Source: Caulobacteraceae bacterium (GTDB lineage: Bacteria; Pseudomonadota; Alphaproteobacteria; Caulobacterales; Caulobacteraceae). Taken from it: a stretch of 64,000 bases of DNA. The notes beneath the pieces were generated by a model. That model did not search any database, was not told the DNA's origin, and saw nothing but the letters and a program-made list of their open reading frames with translations. This document shows, piece after piece, positions 43,199-53,852 of this stretch. Every line of letters starts with the position of its first letter. Within the stretch, counting starts at the first letter, position 1. A program made the translations under genes and the position numbers. Location of the stretch: contig CANJLH010000004.1 of the NCBI GenBank assembly GCA_947475415.1, forward strand, positions 1 to 64,000, read 5' to 3'.

Positions 43199-43459
43199 TC
43201 AGGCGGGTCGGGGGAAACTGGGCAGTTGGACGAGCTTGTATCGCATGACGAGCCACAGGATCGCGAAAAGCACCGCCGCGATCCAGGTGGTGGTCAAGAA
43301 CTTCTTCTTCAGCTTCGGGTCCACCGGCGCGCCGGGATCACCCCCGTCACCGCGATCAATTCCGGCCTCGGCGTGACTGGTCACGCCCAGCGGCAGGACC
43401 GCGAACAGCACTGTCCACCAGATGGTCAGATAGATGGCGACGCCGGTGAACCAGCTCAT
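43199..43459 (-). CDS. DUF1467 family membrane protein
   Basis: An 86-residue protein with two membrane helices ([20 protein letters not shown] and the [14 protein letters not shown] segment) and a short polar loop rich in Asp/Gly/Pro. The family is nearly restricted to alphaproteobacteria and is usually found between mce and proS. Function is unknown. Its ATG overlaps the mce stop by 1 base (TGATG). Confidence 0.85.
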   Translation of the reverse strand: MSWFTGVAIYLTIWWTVLFAVLPLGVTSHAEAGIDRGDGGDPGAPVDPKLKKKFLTTTWIAAVLFAILWLVMRYKLVQLPSFPRPA

Positions 43460-43881
43460 CAGTGACCGGCCTTAGGGGTTTCCATCAGTTCCACCAGCAC
43501 GCCCCCCATGTCCTTGGGATGGACGAAGATCACGGGCACGCCATGGGCGCCGATGCGGGGCTTGCCGTCATTGAGCACGGTGGCGCCCTTCTTCTGCATG
43601 TCGTCGCGCGCGGCGATGATGTCTTCCACCTCGAAGCAAACATGATGCTGGCCGCCCTTGGGGTTCTTCGCCAGGAAAGCGTGAATCGGAGATTTGTCGC
43701 CCCAGGGTTCGATCAGTTCGATCTGGCTGTTGGGCAGGTTGACGAATTGCACCCACACCCCCTGCTCCTCCATCACGAACTTCTCGGAGAAGGATGTGGC
43801 GCCCAGCATCTCGCGATACATTTTCGCCGAGGCGTCAATGGAGGGGGTGGCGACGCCAACGTGGTTCAGTTTTCCGATCAT
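43459..43881 (-). CDS. mce: Methylmalonyl-CoA epimerase
   Basis: A 140-residue glyoxalase-fold enzyme interconverting the 2R and 2S forms of methylmalonyl-CoA in propionyl-CoA metabolism. Start at ATG 43881 (MIGKLNHVGVATPS); the longer open frame reaches 44028. Metal ligands include His in NHVGVA, His in HHVCFEV, and Glu in GVLVELME. Two tandem beta-alpha-beta-beta-beta units are present. It is 101 bases after rnj on the same strand. Confidence 0.93.
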   Translation of the reverse strand: MIGKLNHVGVATPSIDASAKMYREMLGATSFSEKFVMEEQGVWVQFVNLPNSQIELIEPWGDKSPIHAFLAKNPKGGQHHVCFEVEDIIAARDDMQKKGATVLNDGKPRIGAHGVPVIFVHPKDMGGVLVELMETPKAGH

Positions 43882-43982
43882 GACTTCCGGTCCAAGAGGC
43901 CGCGCCGGGAGTGTGCGGCCGGTTCGCGCGGGATATAGCGCATTTCCAAACAAGGTTGCATCGCCGATCCTGCCGGGCGATG

Positions 43983-45668
43983 TCAGATCCTCAGCACCGT
44001 CGTCTCCACCACCGGCCGACGGCCCCACACCCGCTGGCTGGCCTTCTTCAACGCCCGTGACATCGCAGCCTCCACGGCCTCATCGTCGCCGCGCTCGGCG
44101 CCCGACAGCCGGCCCAGGGCCTTTTCTGCCTCCTCGGCCAGATCGTCGAGCATCTCGTCCAATGGATAATCCTCGTCCGCCGGCAGTCCCAGCGCCCGGA
44201 TCTGTGGTCCGGAGACGATGCGTCCGCGTCCATCAAGCGCGACGGAGGCGGCCAGCACCCCATTGAACGCTGCATGCCGGCGCTCACGCAGGGCCTCGCC
44301 ATGCTCGGGCGTCACCACGCCTGCGTCCACATAGAGGCGCCCCGCCGGCGTCTCGTCGACGATCTCGGCGCGGCCGGGCGCCAGGCGGACCATGTCGCCG
44401 TTCCGCGGCGCGATTTGTTGGGGAACCTGTAGGTCGCTGGCGAAGGCCAGGTGTTCTAGGAGGTGGCGCCGCTCACCGTGTGTCGGCACCGCGATCTGCG
44501 GACGTGCCCAGCTATACATCTGCGCCAGTTCATCGCGGCAGGGGTGGCCCGAGACATGGATGCCGGGGTGGTCGCGATCCGTGTAGAGGCGCACGCCCCG
44601 GTCGGCCAGGCGGTTCTGCAGGTTGCGGATCGGGATGTCGTTTCCCGGAATAACCCGTGACGAGAAGATGCAGCTGTCTCCCGAACCCAGCTTTACGTGC
44701 GGATGCGTTCCCTCGGCGATGCGCGCCAGCGCTGCGCGCGGCTCGCCCTGGCTGCCGGTGCACAGGTAGAGAATCTGATCCTGTGGCAGGGCCTTGGCGT
44801 CGCCCTCATTCAGGAAGGGCGCGATGTCGGCGAAGTGACCGACCGATCGGGCCGCCGCCGCCATCCGGATCATAGATCGGCCCACCAGGCAGACCCGCCG
44901 CCCGGCGGCTCCGGCGGCGCGAATGACACTGTCCATGCGCGCGACATTGGACGCGAAACATGCGACCGCCACCTTGCCCTTCAGATCGCCGATCAGCTTG
45001 ATCAACGCCGCGCGGACGTCAGCTTCCGACCCCGCCACGCCATCTACGAAGACGTTGGTGGAATCGCAGACCATTGCCAGCACGCCTTCGTCGCCCAGAC
45101 GGCGGATCGCGCCCTCGTCGGTGACGGCGCCTAGCATGGGGTCCGGGTCGATCTTCCAGTCGCCGGTATGCAGCACCGTTCCCAACGGCGTGCGGATCGC
45201 CAGGCCATTAGGTTCTGGGATCGAGTGGGTCAGCGTGATCAACTCGATCTCGAATGGTCCGAGCGTAATCGATCCGCCCAGCGGCACTTCGGTGATCTCC
45301 ACCTCGTCCAACAGGTTTTTTTCCCTGAGTTTCTCGCGAAGCAGGAAGGCGGTGAATGGCGTCGCATAGAGCGGCGCGCGCAGCCGGGGCCATAGCCAGC
45401 CCACTGCGCCGATGTGGTCCTCATGCGCATGCGTAAGGACAATGCCAAGGATATCGTCGGCGTGAGCCTCGATGAACTCCGGATCTGGCAGAATGATCTC
45501 CACCCCCGGCGTGGTCTGATCGCCAAAGGTGACGCCCAGGTCCACCACGATCCACTTGCGCGCAAAGGGAGGCCCATAGCCATATAGATTGAAGTTCATG
45601 CCGATTTCGTTCGAGCCGCCCAGGGGCAGGAACACCAGTTCGTCGGTCTTGGCGGGCGAGCCGGTCAT
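43983..45668 (-). CDS. rnj: Ribonuclease J
   Basis: A 561-residue metallo-beta-lactamase/beta-CASP ribonuclease with 5'-3' exo- and endonuclease activity in RNA processing. The zinc motif H80-A-H82-E-D84-H85 is intact, followed by the beta-CASP regions ([13 protein letters not shown], and [20 protein letters not shown]). The C-terminal domain, about residues 440-561, is shorter than in Firmicutes RNase J. It overlaps the coaX stop by 4 bases. Confidence 0.93.
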   Translation of the reverse strand: MTGSPAKTDELVFLPLGGSNEIGMNFNLYGYGPPFARKWIVVDLGVTFGDQTTPGVEIILPDPEFIEAHADDILGIVLTHAHEDHIGAVGWLWPRLRAPLYATPFTAFLLREKLREKNLLDEVEITEVPLGGSITLGPFEIELITLTHSIPEPNGLAIRTPLGTVLHTGDWKIDPDPMLGAVTDEGAIRRLGDEGVLAMVCDSTNVFVDGVAGSEADVRAALIKLIGDLKGKVAVACFASNVARMDSVIRAAGAAGRRVCLVGRSMIRMAAAARSVGHFADIAPFLNEGDAKALPQDQILYLCTGSQGEPRAALARIAEGTHPHVKLGSGDSCIFSSRVIPGNDIPIRNLQNRLADRGVRLYTDRDHPGIHVSGHPCRDELAQMYSWARPQIAVPTHGERRHLLEHLAFASDLQVPQQIAPRNGDMVRLAPGRAEIVDETPAGRLYVDAGVVTPEHGEALRERRHAAFNGVLAASVALDGRGRIVSGPQIRALGLPADEDYPLDEMLDDLAEEAEKALGRLSGAERGDDEAVEAAMSRALKKASQRVWGRRPVVETTVLRI

Positions 45669-46435
45669 GTCGCTTTGTTTCGTCTGTAGATCTCCAACAG
45701 GCCCCGGATGGTCAGATCCTGGTCAAAGTGATCAATGAGAATCGAAGCCCCGTGGAACAGCGAGGCCACGCCGCCGGTGGCGATCACGGTCATCGGCTTT
45801 TCCCATTCGGCCTTTATACGAGTCACCAGCCCTTCGATCAGGGCGACATAGCCCCAGAACACCCCCGACTGCATGGCCGCCACCGTGTCGCGGCCGATAG
45901 CCGCCTGCGGCCTCTGGATGGCGACCCGCGGTAGTTTGGCCGCGGCGTTGTGCAGCGCCTCCATGGACAGGTTGATGCCCGGCGCGATGGCGCAACCCTC
46001 CAGGCCGCCATCGGCGGCCACCACATCGAATGTGGTCGCGGTGCCGGAGTCGATGACGATCAGGTCCCCCGGATAGACCATGTGCGCGCCAATGGCGTTG
46101 ACCAGCCGGTCGGCGCCCGCCTCAGACGGCTTCTCGATCCGGATCGGAATGCCCAGTTCGACGTTCTCTCCGATCACCAGCGGCTCAACGCTCATATAGC
46201 GGCGCGACAGGTTGCGCAGGTTGAAGATCGACTGGGGCACCACGCTGGAAATTATGCAGGCGTCCATGGCGCTGAATTGCAGGCCCGCCATGGCGAGAAG
46301 CTGAGAAAGCCACACGGCATACTCATCGGCGGTGCGGGTGGATTCTGTGGCGGCGCGCCATTGGGCGATCCATGTTTCACCGTCGTGCACTGCAAACAGC
46401 GTATTGGTGTTGCCCTGTTCGATGGCCAGCAACAT
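45665..46435 (-). CDS. coaX: Type III pantothenate kinase
   Basis: A 256-residue ASKHA-fold enzyme that phosphorylates pantothenate in the first step of CoA synthesis. The phosphate-1 motif reads [10 protein letters not shown], where most family members have Asp instead of Glu6. Other motifs: [24 protein letters not shown] and [11 protein letters not shown] recall the same Glu in Caulobacter CoaX, so it is probably lineage-normal. It lies 3 bases after birA and its end overlaps rnj by 4. Confidence 0.93.
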   Translation of the reverse strand: MLLAIEQGNTNTLFAVHDGETWIAQWRAATESTRTADEYAVWLSQLLAMAGLQFSAMDACIISSVVPQSIFNLRNLSRRYMSVEPLVIGENVELGIPIRIEKPSEAGADRLVNAIGAHMVYPGDLIVIDSGTATTFDVVAADGGLEGCAIAPGINLSMEALHNAAAKLPRVAIQRPQAAIGRDTVAAMQSGVFWGYVALIEGLVTRIKAEWEKPMTVIATGGVASLFHGASILIDHFDQDLTIRGLLEIYRRNKAT

Positions 46436-46438
46436 GGA

Positions 46439-47173
46439 TCAGGCTTCTCCGAAGAATACATCGCCGGCGGTTATGCGCGCGAGCGCACCGCCTTCCAAGC
46501 GCAGCCGGAGGGCTCCGTCAGGATCAAGACCTTCCGCCACGCCGCGAATCGTCTCGGCTGGCAGCCGCGCCTGGCAATATTCGCCCAGGCCATGGGCGCG
46601 CGCCGTCCAGGCTGCGGCGATCGGCGCGAAGCCATCCCGCTCCCAGACCTGCCGCCAATCGTCAAAGCACGCGGCCAGCACCTCTAGCGCCTCCAGGGGC
46701 TCAGGCGGGGTCGGCGAATGATCTGCAAAAGCGGTGGCCGGTGGCGTTACGTCACCAGGTGCGCGCTTCAGATTGACGCCGATCCCGATCGCCAACCAGA
46801 GGTCGCCCGCCGCGATCGTCCCCGACTCCACCAGGATGCCTGCAGCCTTGCGGCCCTGGATCAAGAGGTCATTTGGCCACTTCAGCGCCGCGGCGCCGGA
46901 ACCCAGGAACTTGTCCGCGAGATCGGCGCAGGCCAGGGCGGCCACGAATGACACCTGGGCTGCCTGGGCCGGGGGCATCGCGCACCGCATCAACAAGGTG
47001 GCGGCCAGGTTGCCGTCCTGGGTGTTCCAGGCTCGTCCGCGTCGTCCGCGCCCCTCCGTCTGACGCTTTGCGCTGATCCAGGCAGGGCCGTAATCACCCG
47101 CCTCGGCCCGCCTTCGCGCCTCGGCGTTGGTGGAATCCAGTTCGTCGAAAGCCTCGATCGGCGGATGGGCCAC
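46439..47173 (-). CDS. birA: Biotin--[acetyl-CoA-carboxylase] ligase
   Basis: A 244-residue monofunctional biotin protein ligase. The biotin/ATP-binding GRGRRGRAW motif and KWPNDLLIQGRKAAGILVE are intact. It lacks an N-terminal DNA-binding domain, so it does not act as the biotin-operon repressor. It follows nuoN directly (1-base gap), a placement conserved in alphaproteobacteria, and begins the tail of housekeeping genes after nuo. Confidence 0.93.
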   Translation of the reverse strand: MAHPPIEAFDELDSTNAEARRRAEAGDYGPAWISAKRQTEGRGRRGRAWNTQDGNLAATLLMRCAMPPAQAAQVSFVAALACADLADKFLGSGAAALKWPNDLLIQGRKAAGILVESGTIAAGDLWLAIGIGVNLKRAPGDVTPPATAFADHSPTPPEPLEALEVLAACFDDWRQVWERDGFAPIAAAWTARAHGLGEYCQARLPAETIRGVAEGLDPDGALRLRLEGGALARITAGDVFFGEA

Positions 47174-47174
47174 G

Positions 47175-48605
47175 TCAGGCGAGGCCGAGCGCGGCGGCTG
47201 CGGCCCTGGCCAGCGGGTCGATATAGGTCAGCGCCACGAGCACCAGAGGAAAGGTGAACAGGGCCAGTCCGATGGCGATGACCCGGGCTTCCGCGGGCGG
47301 GGCGTCGGTCGGTCCGGCGGGGGTGTCGAACCACATCACCTTGATCAGGCGCAGATAGTAGAAGGCCGCAACCACGCTGCCCAGCAGCCCCAGCACCGCG
47401 GGTACGGCCAGCCCGGAATTCAGCGCGGCCTTGAACACATAGTACTTCGCCCAGAAGCCCGAGAATGGCGGCAAACCCAGCGCTGACAACGAGAACAAGC
47501 TCATGGCCAGGGCCAGGCCGGGCCGCTCTTTGAACAGGCCCGCCATGTCGTCGATGGTCTCCATGTCCCGGCCTTCGCGGGAAAGCGCGGACAGGCAGGC
47601 GAAGAAGCCCATCACGTCGACCATGTAGAGGACCATGAACACCAACATGGCCTGGACGCCCTCACCGGTTCCCGAGGCGAGCCCGAGGATCGCGTAGCCG
47701 ACATTGGCGATGGAAGAATAGGCCCACAGCCGCTTCAGGTTCCGCTGCGCGAGGCCCGCGAAAGCGCCCACCGCCACGGACGCCAGCGCAATCAGGACCA
47801 GAACCTGGCGCCATTGTTCGGTCGCGCCGCCGAAAGCTTCCCCGAGGACGCGGGCGAACAGCACCATCGCCGCCAGCTTCGGGGCGGCGGCGAAGAACGC
47901 CACCACCGGTGTCGGCGCGCCTTCGTAGACGTCCGGCGTCCACATATGGAAAGGCGCAGCGGAAACCTTGAACGCCAGCCCGCATATCAGGAACACCAGG
48001 CCGAACAGCAACCCTGGCTCCGCACCATGTTTCGCAGAGGCGGCGATATCCGCGAAAAGGGTCGAACCGGAGAAGCCATAGATAAGCGAGGCGCCATATA
48101 GCAGCAGTCCCGAGGACAAGGCCCCCAGCACGAAATACTTCAGGCCCGCCTCGGAGGCCTTGGCGTTGTCCCGGTGCATGGCCGCCAGAACGTATAGAGC
48201 CAGTGAGTGCAGTTCGACGCCCACATAGAGCGAGATGAGATCGCCGGCCGAGGCCATCATACCCATGCCCAGCGCCGCCAGCAGGATCAGCACCGGGAAC
48301 TCGAAGTTCTTGACGCCGCGCCGTTCGAACCAACGTTGGCCCAGCGGTATGGCGATCGCGCTGGCTGCGTAGATCGCCACCTTGGCGAACACCGAGGCCT
48401 GGTCGCTGACCATTCCGCCCGCGAAGCCGCGCCCCAGGGGACCGGTGGCGGCGGCATAGCCTGCCGCGACGAGCGCCAGCACTGAAGCGGCTGTGAACAC
48501 CGATCCGGTCTTCGGCTGAAACGCCCCCCAGACCAGCAAGAGCATGGCCGAAATGGCGAGGATCAACTCGGGAATGGTGAGCGAAAGATCGTGGGAAAAG
48601 CTCAT
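47175..48605 (-). CDS. nuoN: NADH-quinone oxidoreductase subunit N
   Basis: A 476-residue antiporter-like membrane subunit of complex I with about fourteen helices. It has the conserved HMWTPDVYEGAPTPV segment on helix 8 region and LKRLWAYSSIANVGY with the buried lysine/arginine environment. It is the most internal of the three pumping subunits, next to NuoK and NuoM. 7 bases separate it from nuoM. Confidence 0.96.
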   Translation of the reverse strand: MSFSHDLSLTIPELILAISAMLLLVWGAFQPKTGSVFTAASVLALVAAGYAAATGPLGRGFAGGMVSDQASVFAKVAIYAASAIAIPLGQRWFERRGVKNFEFPVLILLAALGMGMMASAGDLISLYVGVELHSLALYVLAAMHRDNAKASEAGLKYFVLGALSSGLLLYGASLIYGFSGSTLFADIAASAKHGAEPGLLFGLVFLICGLAFKVSAAPFHMWTPDVYEGAPTPVVAFFAAAPKLAAMVLFARVLGEAFGGATEQWRQVLVLIALASVAVGAFAGLAQRNLKRLWAYSSIANVGYAILGLASGTGEGVQAMLVFMVLYMVDVMGFFACLSALSREGRDMETIDDMAGLFKERPGLALAMSLFSLSALGLPPFSGFWAKYYVFKAALNSGLAVPAVLGLLGSVVAAFYYLRLIKVMWFDTPAGPTDAPPAEARVIAIGLALFTFPLVLVALTYIDPLARAAAAALGLA

Positions 48606-48612
48606 GTGCGTC

Positions 48613-50106
48613 TCACCCGCCGATCGCTGCGCTGTAGGCCGCGACCAGTTGGTCGACAGACGCCTGGGTGATGTCGAAGACGAGGCCCGGCTGGACCCCT
48701 AGGATCAGAGTGGCGGCCACAAGCGGCGCGAATATCGCCGTTTCGCGCCAGTCCAGGTCTGAGATCGATGCGAGCTTGGCGTTGGTGATCTCGCCAAACA
48801 TCACCCGACGGTAGAGAGACAACGCATAGACCGCCGACAGGATCACGCCGCTGGCGGCGATCACAGCGGTCCATGTCGAGGCCTTGTAGGTCCCGGTCAT
48901 GGTCAAGATCTCACCCACGAATCCCGAGGTGCCAGGCAGCCCGACATTGCCCATGGTGAACAGCATGAAGACCGCCGCATACAAGGGCATGCGGTTCACC
49001 AATCCGCCGTAGAAGGCGATCTCGCGGGTGTGCATACGGTCATAGACCACGCCAACGCAGAGGAAGAGCGCGCCGGAGATCACCCCGTGGCTCAGCATCT
49101 GATAGAGCGCGCCCTGCTCGCCGACTGCATTGCCGGAGAAGATGCCCATGGTCACGAAACCCATGTGCGCCACCGAGGAATAGGCGATCAGCTTCTTCAC
49201 ATCGGTCTGCCGGAAGGCCACCAGCGACGTATAGACAATGGCGATCACGCTGAGCGCGAAGACCAGGGGTGCGAAATGCGCCGACGCATCCGGGAACATC
49301 GGCAGCGAAAACCGCATGAAACCGTAGCCGCCGAGTTTCAGCAGGATGCCGGCTAGGATCACCGATCCCGCCGTAGGCGCTTCCACGTGGGCGTCTGGCA
49401 ACCAGGTGTGCACCGGCCACATGGGCATTTTCACAGCGAAGGACGCGAAGAACGCCAGCCACAGCCAGATCTGCAAGCCCGGACTGAACTTGAAGGTCAT
49501 CAGCTCAGGGATCGACGAGGTGTGCGCGATCCCGATCATGGCCAGGATCGCCGCCAGCATCAGCACCGACCCCAGCAGTGTGTAGAGAAAGAACTTATAG
49601 GCCGCGTAGACCCGGTTCTTGCCGCCCCACACACCGATGATCAGGAACATCGGCACCAGGCTGAATTCGAAGAAAATATAGAACAGGATGAGATCGAGCG
49701 AACAGAATACGCCGATCACCAACGCCTCAAGCGCCAGGAAGGCGACCATGTACTCGAGTACGCGGTTCTCGATGGTCTTCCATGACGCCACGATGCACAG
49801 CGGCATCAGAAAGGCTGTCAACGGCACAAACAGCAGAGAAATGCCATCAACGCCCATCCGGTAATGCAAGCCCGCGAACCAGGCGTGATCTTCAACAAAC
49901 TGAAAACCGGGGTCGGCCCTGTTGAATTGAACCACCAGCACGACCGAAAGGGCGAACACCGCCAGGGTCGTGGCCAACGCAATCCAGCGCGCCGCGCCGG
50001 CCGCGGGTTCGCCGGCCCCACTCGGCTTGACGCCGAAGCGCAACAGCAGGATCGCAGCGATCCCGACCAGGGGGGCGAAGGTGATGAGGGAGAGAAGCCC
50101 GGTCAT
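48613..50106 (-). CDS. nuoM: NADH-quinone oxidoreductase subunit M
   Basis: A 497-residue antiporter-like proton-pumping subunit. Visible: [38 protein letters not shown] and the conserved charged residues in the helix before WEGV-like turns. Length is typical of alphaproteobacterial NuoM. It lies 3 bases after nuoL. Confidence 0.96.
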   Translation of the reverse strand: MTGLLSLITFAPLVGIAAILLLRFGVKPSGAGEPAAGAARWIALATTLAVFALSVVLVVQFNRADPGFQFVEDHAWFAGLHYRMGVDGISLLFVPLTAFLMPLCIVASWKTIENRVLEYMVAFLALEALVIGVFCSLDLILFYIFFEFSLVPMFLIIGVWGGKNRVYAAYKFFLYTLLGSVLMLAAILAMIGIAHTSSIPELMTFKFSPGLQIWLWLAFFASFAVKMPMWPVHTWLPDAHVEAPTAGSVILAGILLKLGGYGFMRFSLPMFPDASAHFAPLVFALSVIAIVYTSLVAFRQTDVKKLIAYSSVAHMGFVTMGIFSGNAVGEQGALYQMLSHGVISGALFLCVGVVYDRMHTREIAFYGGLVNRMPLYAAVFMLFTMGNVGLPGTSGFVGEILTMTGTYKASTWTAVIAASGVILSAVYALSLYRRVMFGEITNAKLASISDLDWRETAIFAPLVAATLILGVQPGLVFDITQASVDQLVAAYSAAIGG

Positions 50107-50109
50107 GGA

Positions 50110-52182
50110 TCAGCCCCAGGCCGCAATCGCCAGCGCGAAGCTGAGCAGGCCTAACACCCCCAACAGCATCACGAAGGCGTAGTGGTAGACATAGCCGCTC
50201 TGCAGACGGCTTGCGCCGCGCCCGAGCCGTTGTGACAAGGCCGCGAAGCCGTTCGGCCCGAGACCATCGATGACCTTCTGGTCACCGCCCTTCCAGAACA
50301 GGTCGCCAAGGAACTTGGCCGCCCGCACGAAGGTCGCCTCATAGAGCTCGTCGAAGAACCACTTGTTGTAGAAGAACAGATACAGCGGCCCGCGTTGCGC
50401 CGCGAGTTTCGCGCCCAGTCCTTCTCGCCAGATGTACATATAGGCCGCCACCAGAAGGCCGATCACCGACACCACGAGCGGCGCCCACGCCAGCCACTCC
50501 GGCGCCTCGTGCGCCGCCCCGCCGTGGGCCGGCGGCGCATGGAAGATCGCGCCGCGCCAGAATTCCGCCTGTTCTGCCCCGATAAACTGATGGTGAAAGA
50601 GAAAGCCTGAAGCGATTGCGCCAGCCGCCAGCACCAGCAGCGGAACGCGCATGGTCCAAGGGCTCTCATGCGGCAAGTGTGCGCCGTGGTCGCCGTGGGC
50701 CTCATCGACCGGCGCATGCGCATGGTCGTCATGCGCCGCGGCGTGATCGTGATCGCGGTTGTGCCAGTGGTGTTCCAGATCCTCGGACGTCCAGCGGGCA
50801 TGGCCGTTGAAGGTGAAGAACGCCACCCGCCAGGAGTAGAAAGCCGTAAGCCCCGCAACCAAGATCCCGACCGCGAAGGCGAAATAACCCATTGGATGGC
50901 CCGCACCGCCTGCCATGTAGGCGGCGTGAATGATCGCGTCTTTTGAGTAGAAGCCGGCGAAACCCCACTCAAGTCCCGGAATACCCAGACCTGTGATGGC
51001 GATCGTGCCCACGGTCATGACGCCGAACGTCCACGGCATGAACTTCATCAAAGCGCCGTAGCGGCGCATATCCTGCTCGTGGGCCATGCCGTGGATCACC
51101 GAGCCAGCGCCCAGGAACAACAGCGCCTTGAAAAAGGCGTGGGTGAAAAGGTGGAACATCGCCGCCTGATAGGCCCCCACGCCAGCAGCGAAAAACATGT
51201 ATCCCAGCTGCGAGCAGGTCGAATAGGCGATCACCCGCTTGATGTCGTTCTGGGTCAGGCCAACGGTGGCGGCGAACAGGGCGGTCACCGCGCCGATCAC
51301 CGTAACGATATTCTTGGCCACCGGAGCGTACTCGAACATCGGCGAAAGCAGGCAGACCATATAGACGCCGGCCGTCACCATGGTCGCTGCGTGGATCAGG
51401 GCCGACACTGGCGTCGGGCCTTCCATGGCGTCGGGAAGCCAGGTGTGCAGGAAGAACTGCGCCGACTTGCCCATGGCGCCCACGAACAGCAGCGCGCAGG
51501 CCAGGTCCATGAGGTCCCAGTTCTGGCCGGCGAAATCCCAGGTGCGCGCCGCACCCGTAGCGGCCTGGGGAAACACTTCGGCGAATTGGATCGATCCGAA
51601 AGCCCAGAACACCGTCATGATCCCGAGCGCGAAACCGAAATCGCCCACCCGGTTGACCACAAAGGCTTTGATCGCCGCGGCGTTGGCCGTGGGCTTCTTG
51701 AACCAGAAGCCGATCAGCAGGTAACTCGCCAGCCCCACTCCTTCCCAGCCGAAGAACAGCTGCATGAAGTCCGCGGCGCTGATCAGCGCCAACATGGCGA
51801 AGGTGAACAGGGACAGATAGGCGAAGAACCGCGGCTTATCGGGATCCTCGGCCATGTATCCCCAGCTGTAGAGGTGCACCAGCGATGAGACCGTCGTGAC
51901 AACCACCAGCATCACCGCCGACAGGCCGTCGAGCCGGAACGACCAGTTGGAGACGAAGTCGCCCACCTGGATGAAGGGCGCATAGGTCTGGGTGAAGGGC
52001 TCTATCGCGCCCGCCATCCATCGTGTGAAGACGACCCAGGACAGCGCAGCCGACAGGAACAGGAAGCCGGTGGTGACCGACATGGCGGCCTTGTCGCCGA
52101 TCCGGCGGCCGAACAGACCCGCCGTGATCGCGCCGATCAGCGGCCCGAATAGAATAATCGTGACGAGGAGCTTGGGATCCAC
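50110..52182 (-). CDS. nuoL: NADH-quinone oxidoreductase subunit L, with a His-rich loop
   Basis: A 690-residue distal pumping subunit of complex I with the lateral helix HL at the C-terminal end. Conserved motifs: [59 protein letters not shown] polar loop at residues about 471-505 (50668-50772) contains 12 His in 35 residues, with HDH and HAH patterns. This loop is poorly conserved among NuoL proteins and could bind metal, an inference only. Spacing to nuoK is 3 bases. Confidence 0.96.
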   Translation of the reverse strand: MDPKLLVTIILFGPLIGAITAGLFGRRIGDKAAMSVTTGFLFLSAALSWVVFTRWMAGAIEPFTQTYAPFIQVGDFVSNWSFRLDGLSAVMLVVVTTVSSLVHLYSWGYMAEDPDKPRFFAYLSLFTFAMLALISAADFMQLFFGWEGVGLASYLLIGFWFKKPTANAAAIKAFVVNRVGDFGFALGIMTVFWAFGSIQFAEVFPQAATGAARTWDFAGQNWDLMDLACALLFVGAMGKSAQFFLHTWLPDAMEGPTPVSALIHAATMVTAGVYMVCLLSPMFEYAPVAKNIVTVIGAVTALFAATVGLTQNDIKRVIAYSTCSQLGYMFFAAGVGAYQAAMFHLFTHAFFKALLFLGAGSVIHGMAHEQDMRRYGALMKFMPWTFGVMTVGTIAITGLGIPGLEWGFAGFYSKDAIIHAAYMAGGAGHPMGYFAFAVGILVAGLTAFYSWRVAFFTFNGHARWTSEDLEHHWHNRDHDHAAAHDDHAHAPVDEAHGDHGAHLPHESPWTMRVPLLVLAAGAIASGFLFHHQFIGAEQAEFWRGAIFHAPPAHGGAAHEAPEWLAWAPLVVSVIGLLVAAYMYIWREGLGAKLAAQRGPLYLFFYNKWFFDELYEATFVRAAKFLGDLFWKGGDQKVIDGLGPNGFAALSQRLGRGASRLQSGYVYHYAFVMLLGVLGLLSFALAIAAWG

Positions 52183-52185
52183 CGG

Positions 52186-52494
52186 TCAGCCCTTCATCAT
52201 CGAGGCGTCGTCCACGGCGATGTCGCCGCGGTTGCGGAAGAAGGTGACCAATATGGCCAGGCCCACCGCCGCCTCGGCGGCCGCCACGGTCAGAACGAAC
52301 ATCGCGAAAATCTGCCCGACCACATTGTGCAGGTAGGCCGAGAACGCCACCAGGTTGATGTTTACCGCCAACAGGATCAGTTCGATCGACATCAGAATGA
52401 TGATGACGTTCTTGCGGTTCACGAAGATGCCGAACACCCCGATGGTGAACAGGATCGCGGCGACCGCCAGGTAATGGTGCAGCCCGATCGTCAT
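52186..52494 (-). CDS. nuoK: NADH-quinone oxidoreductase subunit K
   Basis: A 102-residue three-helix subunit. The conserved Glu residues in [18 protein letters not shown] and in [13 protein letters not shown] lie on the proton-transfer axis. Its ATG overlaps the nuoJ stop by 4 bases. Confidence 0.96.
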   Translation of the reverse strand: MTIGLHHYLAVAAILFTIGVFGIFVNRKNVIIILMSIELILLAVNINLVAFSAYLHNVVGQIFAMFVLTVAAAEAAVGLAILVTFFRNRGDIAVDDASMMKG

Positions 52495-53105
52495 TCCCCA
52501 ACCCCTTCGCCCGGCTTGATGGAGACCACGCGCATGCCGCTCTTGGGTCCGCGCGCCACCTGGTCGGCGATCACTTGCCGGCGGGCGTGCGGCCTATGGC
52601 GGAGGGTCAGCACGATGGCGCCGATCATGGCCACCAGCAGCACCAGACCGGACGCCTGGAAAAAGTAAATGTAGTGGGTGTAGAGCACCCGGCCGATGCT
52701 CTCGATGTTGCTGACGTCGGTGGCCGCCATCGGCGCATCGTTCGCTGACGCCGCCCCGCGGCTTGCGACCGTGGAGGACACCACGATCATCTCCACCGCC
52801 AGGATTCCCGCCACCAGGCCGCCCAGCGGAACATAACGGGCGAACCCCTGTTTGAGCTGGATGAAATCGACGTCCAGCATCATCACAACGAACAGGAATA
52901 GCACCGCGACTGCGCCCACATAGACGACCACAAGCAGCATCGCCAGGAACTCCGCCCCCAACAGGACGAACAACCCGGCCGCCGAAAAGAAGGCGAGGAT
53001 CAGGAACAGCACCGAGTGCACGGGATTTCGCGCCGAGACCACGGCTAAACCGGCGGCCACCGTCACCAGCGCAAGCACGTAAAAGGCGATCGCCTGCAAG
53101 GCCAT
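52491..53105 (-). CDS. nuoJ: NADH-quinone oxidoreductase subunit J
   Basis: A 204-residue five-helix subunit from ATG 53105 ([12 protein letters not shown]); the open frame extends to 53210 over the nuoI end and is not used. The conserved [19 protein letters not shown] helix, with its pi-bulge Gly/Tyr, is present. The C-terminal tail is basic and cytoplasmic. Confidence 0.95.
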   Translation of the reverse strand: MALQAIAFYVLALVTVAAGLAVVSARNPVHSVLFLILAFFSAAGLFVLLGAEFLAMLLVVVYVGAVAVLFLFVVMMLDVDFIQLKQGFARYVPLGGLVAGILAVEMIVVSSTVASRGAASANDAPMAATDVSNIESIGRVLYTHYIYFFQASGLVLLVAMIGAIVLTLRHRPHARRQVIADQVARGPKSGMRVVSIKPGEGVGE

Positions 53106-53158
53106 CAGCGGGTCGAAGCTCCCCTCAAAATTCGCGGCCCCGGAATCGCGTCCCTCCC

Positions 53159-53650
53159 TTATCGGTAGGGCGCGTCCAGTTCCAGATTCTTCGCGATCTC
53201 CCGCTCCCAACGGTCACCGTTATCGAGCAGGCGTTGCTTGTCGTAATAGAGTTCCTCGCGGGTCTCCACGGCGAACTCCAGGTTTGGTCCCTCGACGATG
53301 GCGTCCACCGGGCAGGCCTCCTGGCACAGGCCGCAGTAGATGCATTTCACCATGTCGATGTCATAGCGGGTGGTGCGCCGAGACCCGTCCTCGCGGGGCT
53401 CGGCCTCGATGGTGATGGCCTGGGCTGGGCAGATCGCCTCGCAAAGCTTGCAGGCGATGCACCGTTCCTCCCCATTGGGGTAGCGGCGCAGCGCATGTTC
53501 ACCGCGGAATCGCGACGACTGCGGATTGCGTTCATGCGGGTACTGCACGGTCATCTTCGGCCGCGCCATATACTTCAGCGCCAGGAAGAAGGCGCCGCCG
53601 AAGTCCAGGAGCGCCGCGCCCTTGATCGCTTGTCCTATGCGTTGGAACAT
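53159..53650 (-). CDS. nuoI: NADH-quinone oxidoreductase subunit I (two 4Fe-4S clusters)
   Basis: A 163-residue subunit carrying clusters N6a and N6b. Motifs: [12 protein letters not shown] and [16 protein letters not shown], with [16 protein letters not shown] upstream. It docks on the membrane through an N-terminal amphipathic helix. 7 bases separate it from the small lipoprotein gene that precedes it in transcription. Confidence 0.96.
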   Translation of the reverse strand: MFQRIGQAIKGAALLDFGGAFFLALKYMARPKMTVQYPHERNPQSSRFRGEHALRRYPNGEERCIACKLCEAICPAQAITIEAEPREDGSRRTTRYDIDMVKCIYCGLCQEACPVDAIVEGPNLEFAVETREELYYDKQRLLDNGDRWEREIAKNLELDAPYR

Positions 53651-53657
53651 CAGCGGC

Positions 53658-53852
53658 TCACTTCCTGTGACATTCGTATTGGGAGATATCCTGCGGATCG
53701 CCCAACGACTTCAGGCGCAGATCGCCGCCAGAGGCGGCGCAGAGCGCCTGCGCCTGCGCCAGCGAATCGTAGTTGGCCACCCCACCCTCGTTGGCCGCCG
53801 TCGCGCAGGCCGACAGCGACAGACAGGCCAGCATGATCGCCGCCGCCCTCAT
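53658..53852 (-). CDS. Small predicted lipoprotein embedded between nuoH and nuoI
   Basis: A 64-residue protein starting at ATG 53852, which overlaps the nuoH stop as ATGA. The N-terminus is a lipoprotein signal, LACLSLSAC, with Cys as the lipid-attachment residue after Ser-Ala. The mature part is about 48 residues with two further Cys (ALCAASGGD and YECHRK), which could form a disulfide. The longer open frame, to 54029, overlaps nuoH and is not used. No family is recognised. Its place suggests co-expression with complex I; a structural role is unproven. Confidence 0.65.
   Translation of the reverse strand: MRAAAIMLACLSLSACATAANEGGVANYDSLAQAQALCAASGGDLRLKSLGDPQDISQYECHRK

Noticed and set aside
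42315..43376. Plus-strand open frame opposite proS
   Set aside because: ProS is unambiguous on the other strand; this is a shadow.
45665..46435. Glu instead of Asp in the CoaX phosphate motif as a sign of inactivation
   Set aside because: All other CoaX motifs are intact, and the same substitution is recalled from Caulobacter CoaX, so it appears lineage-specific.
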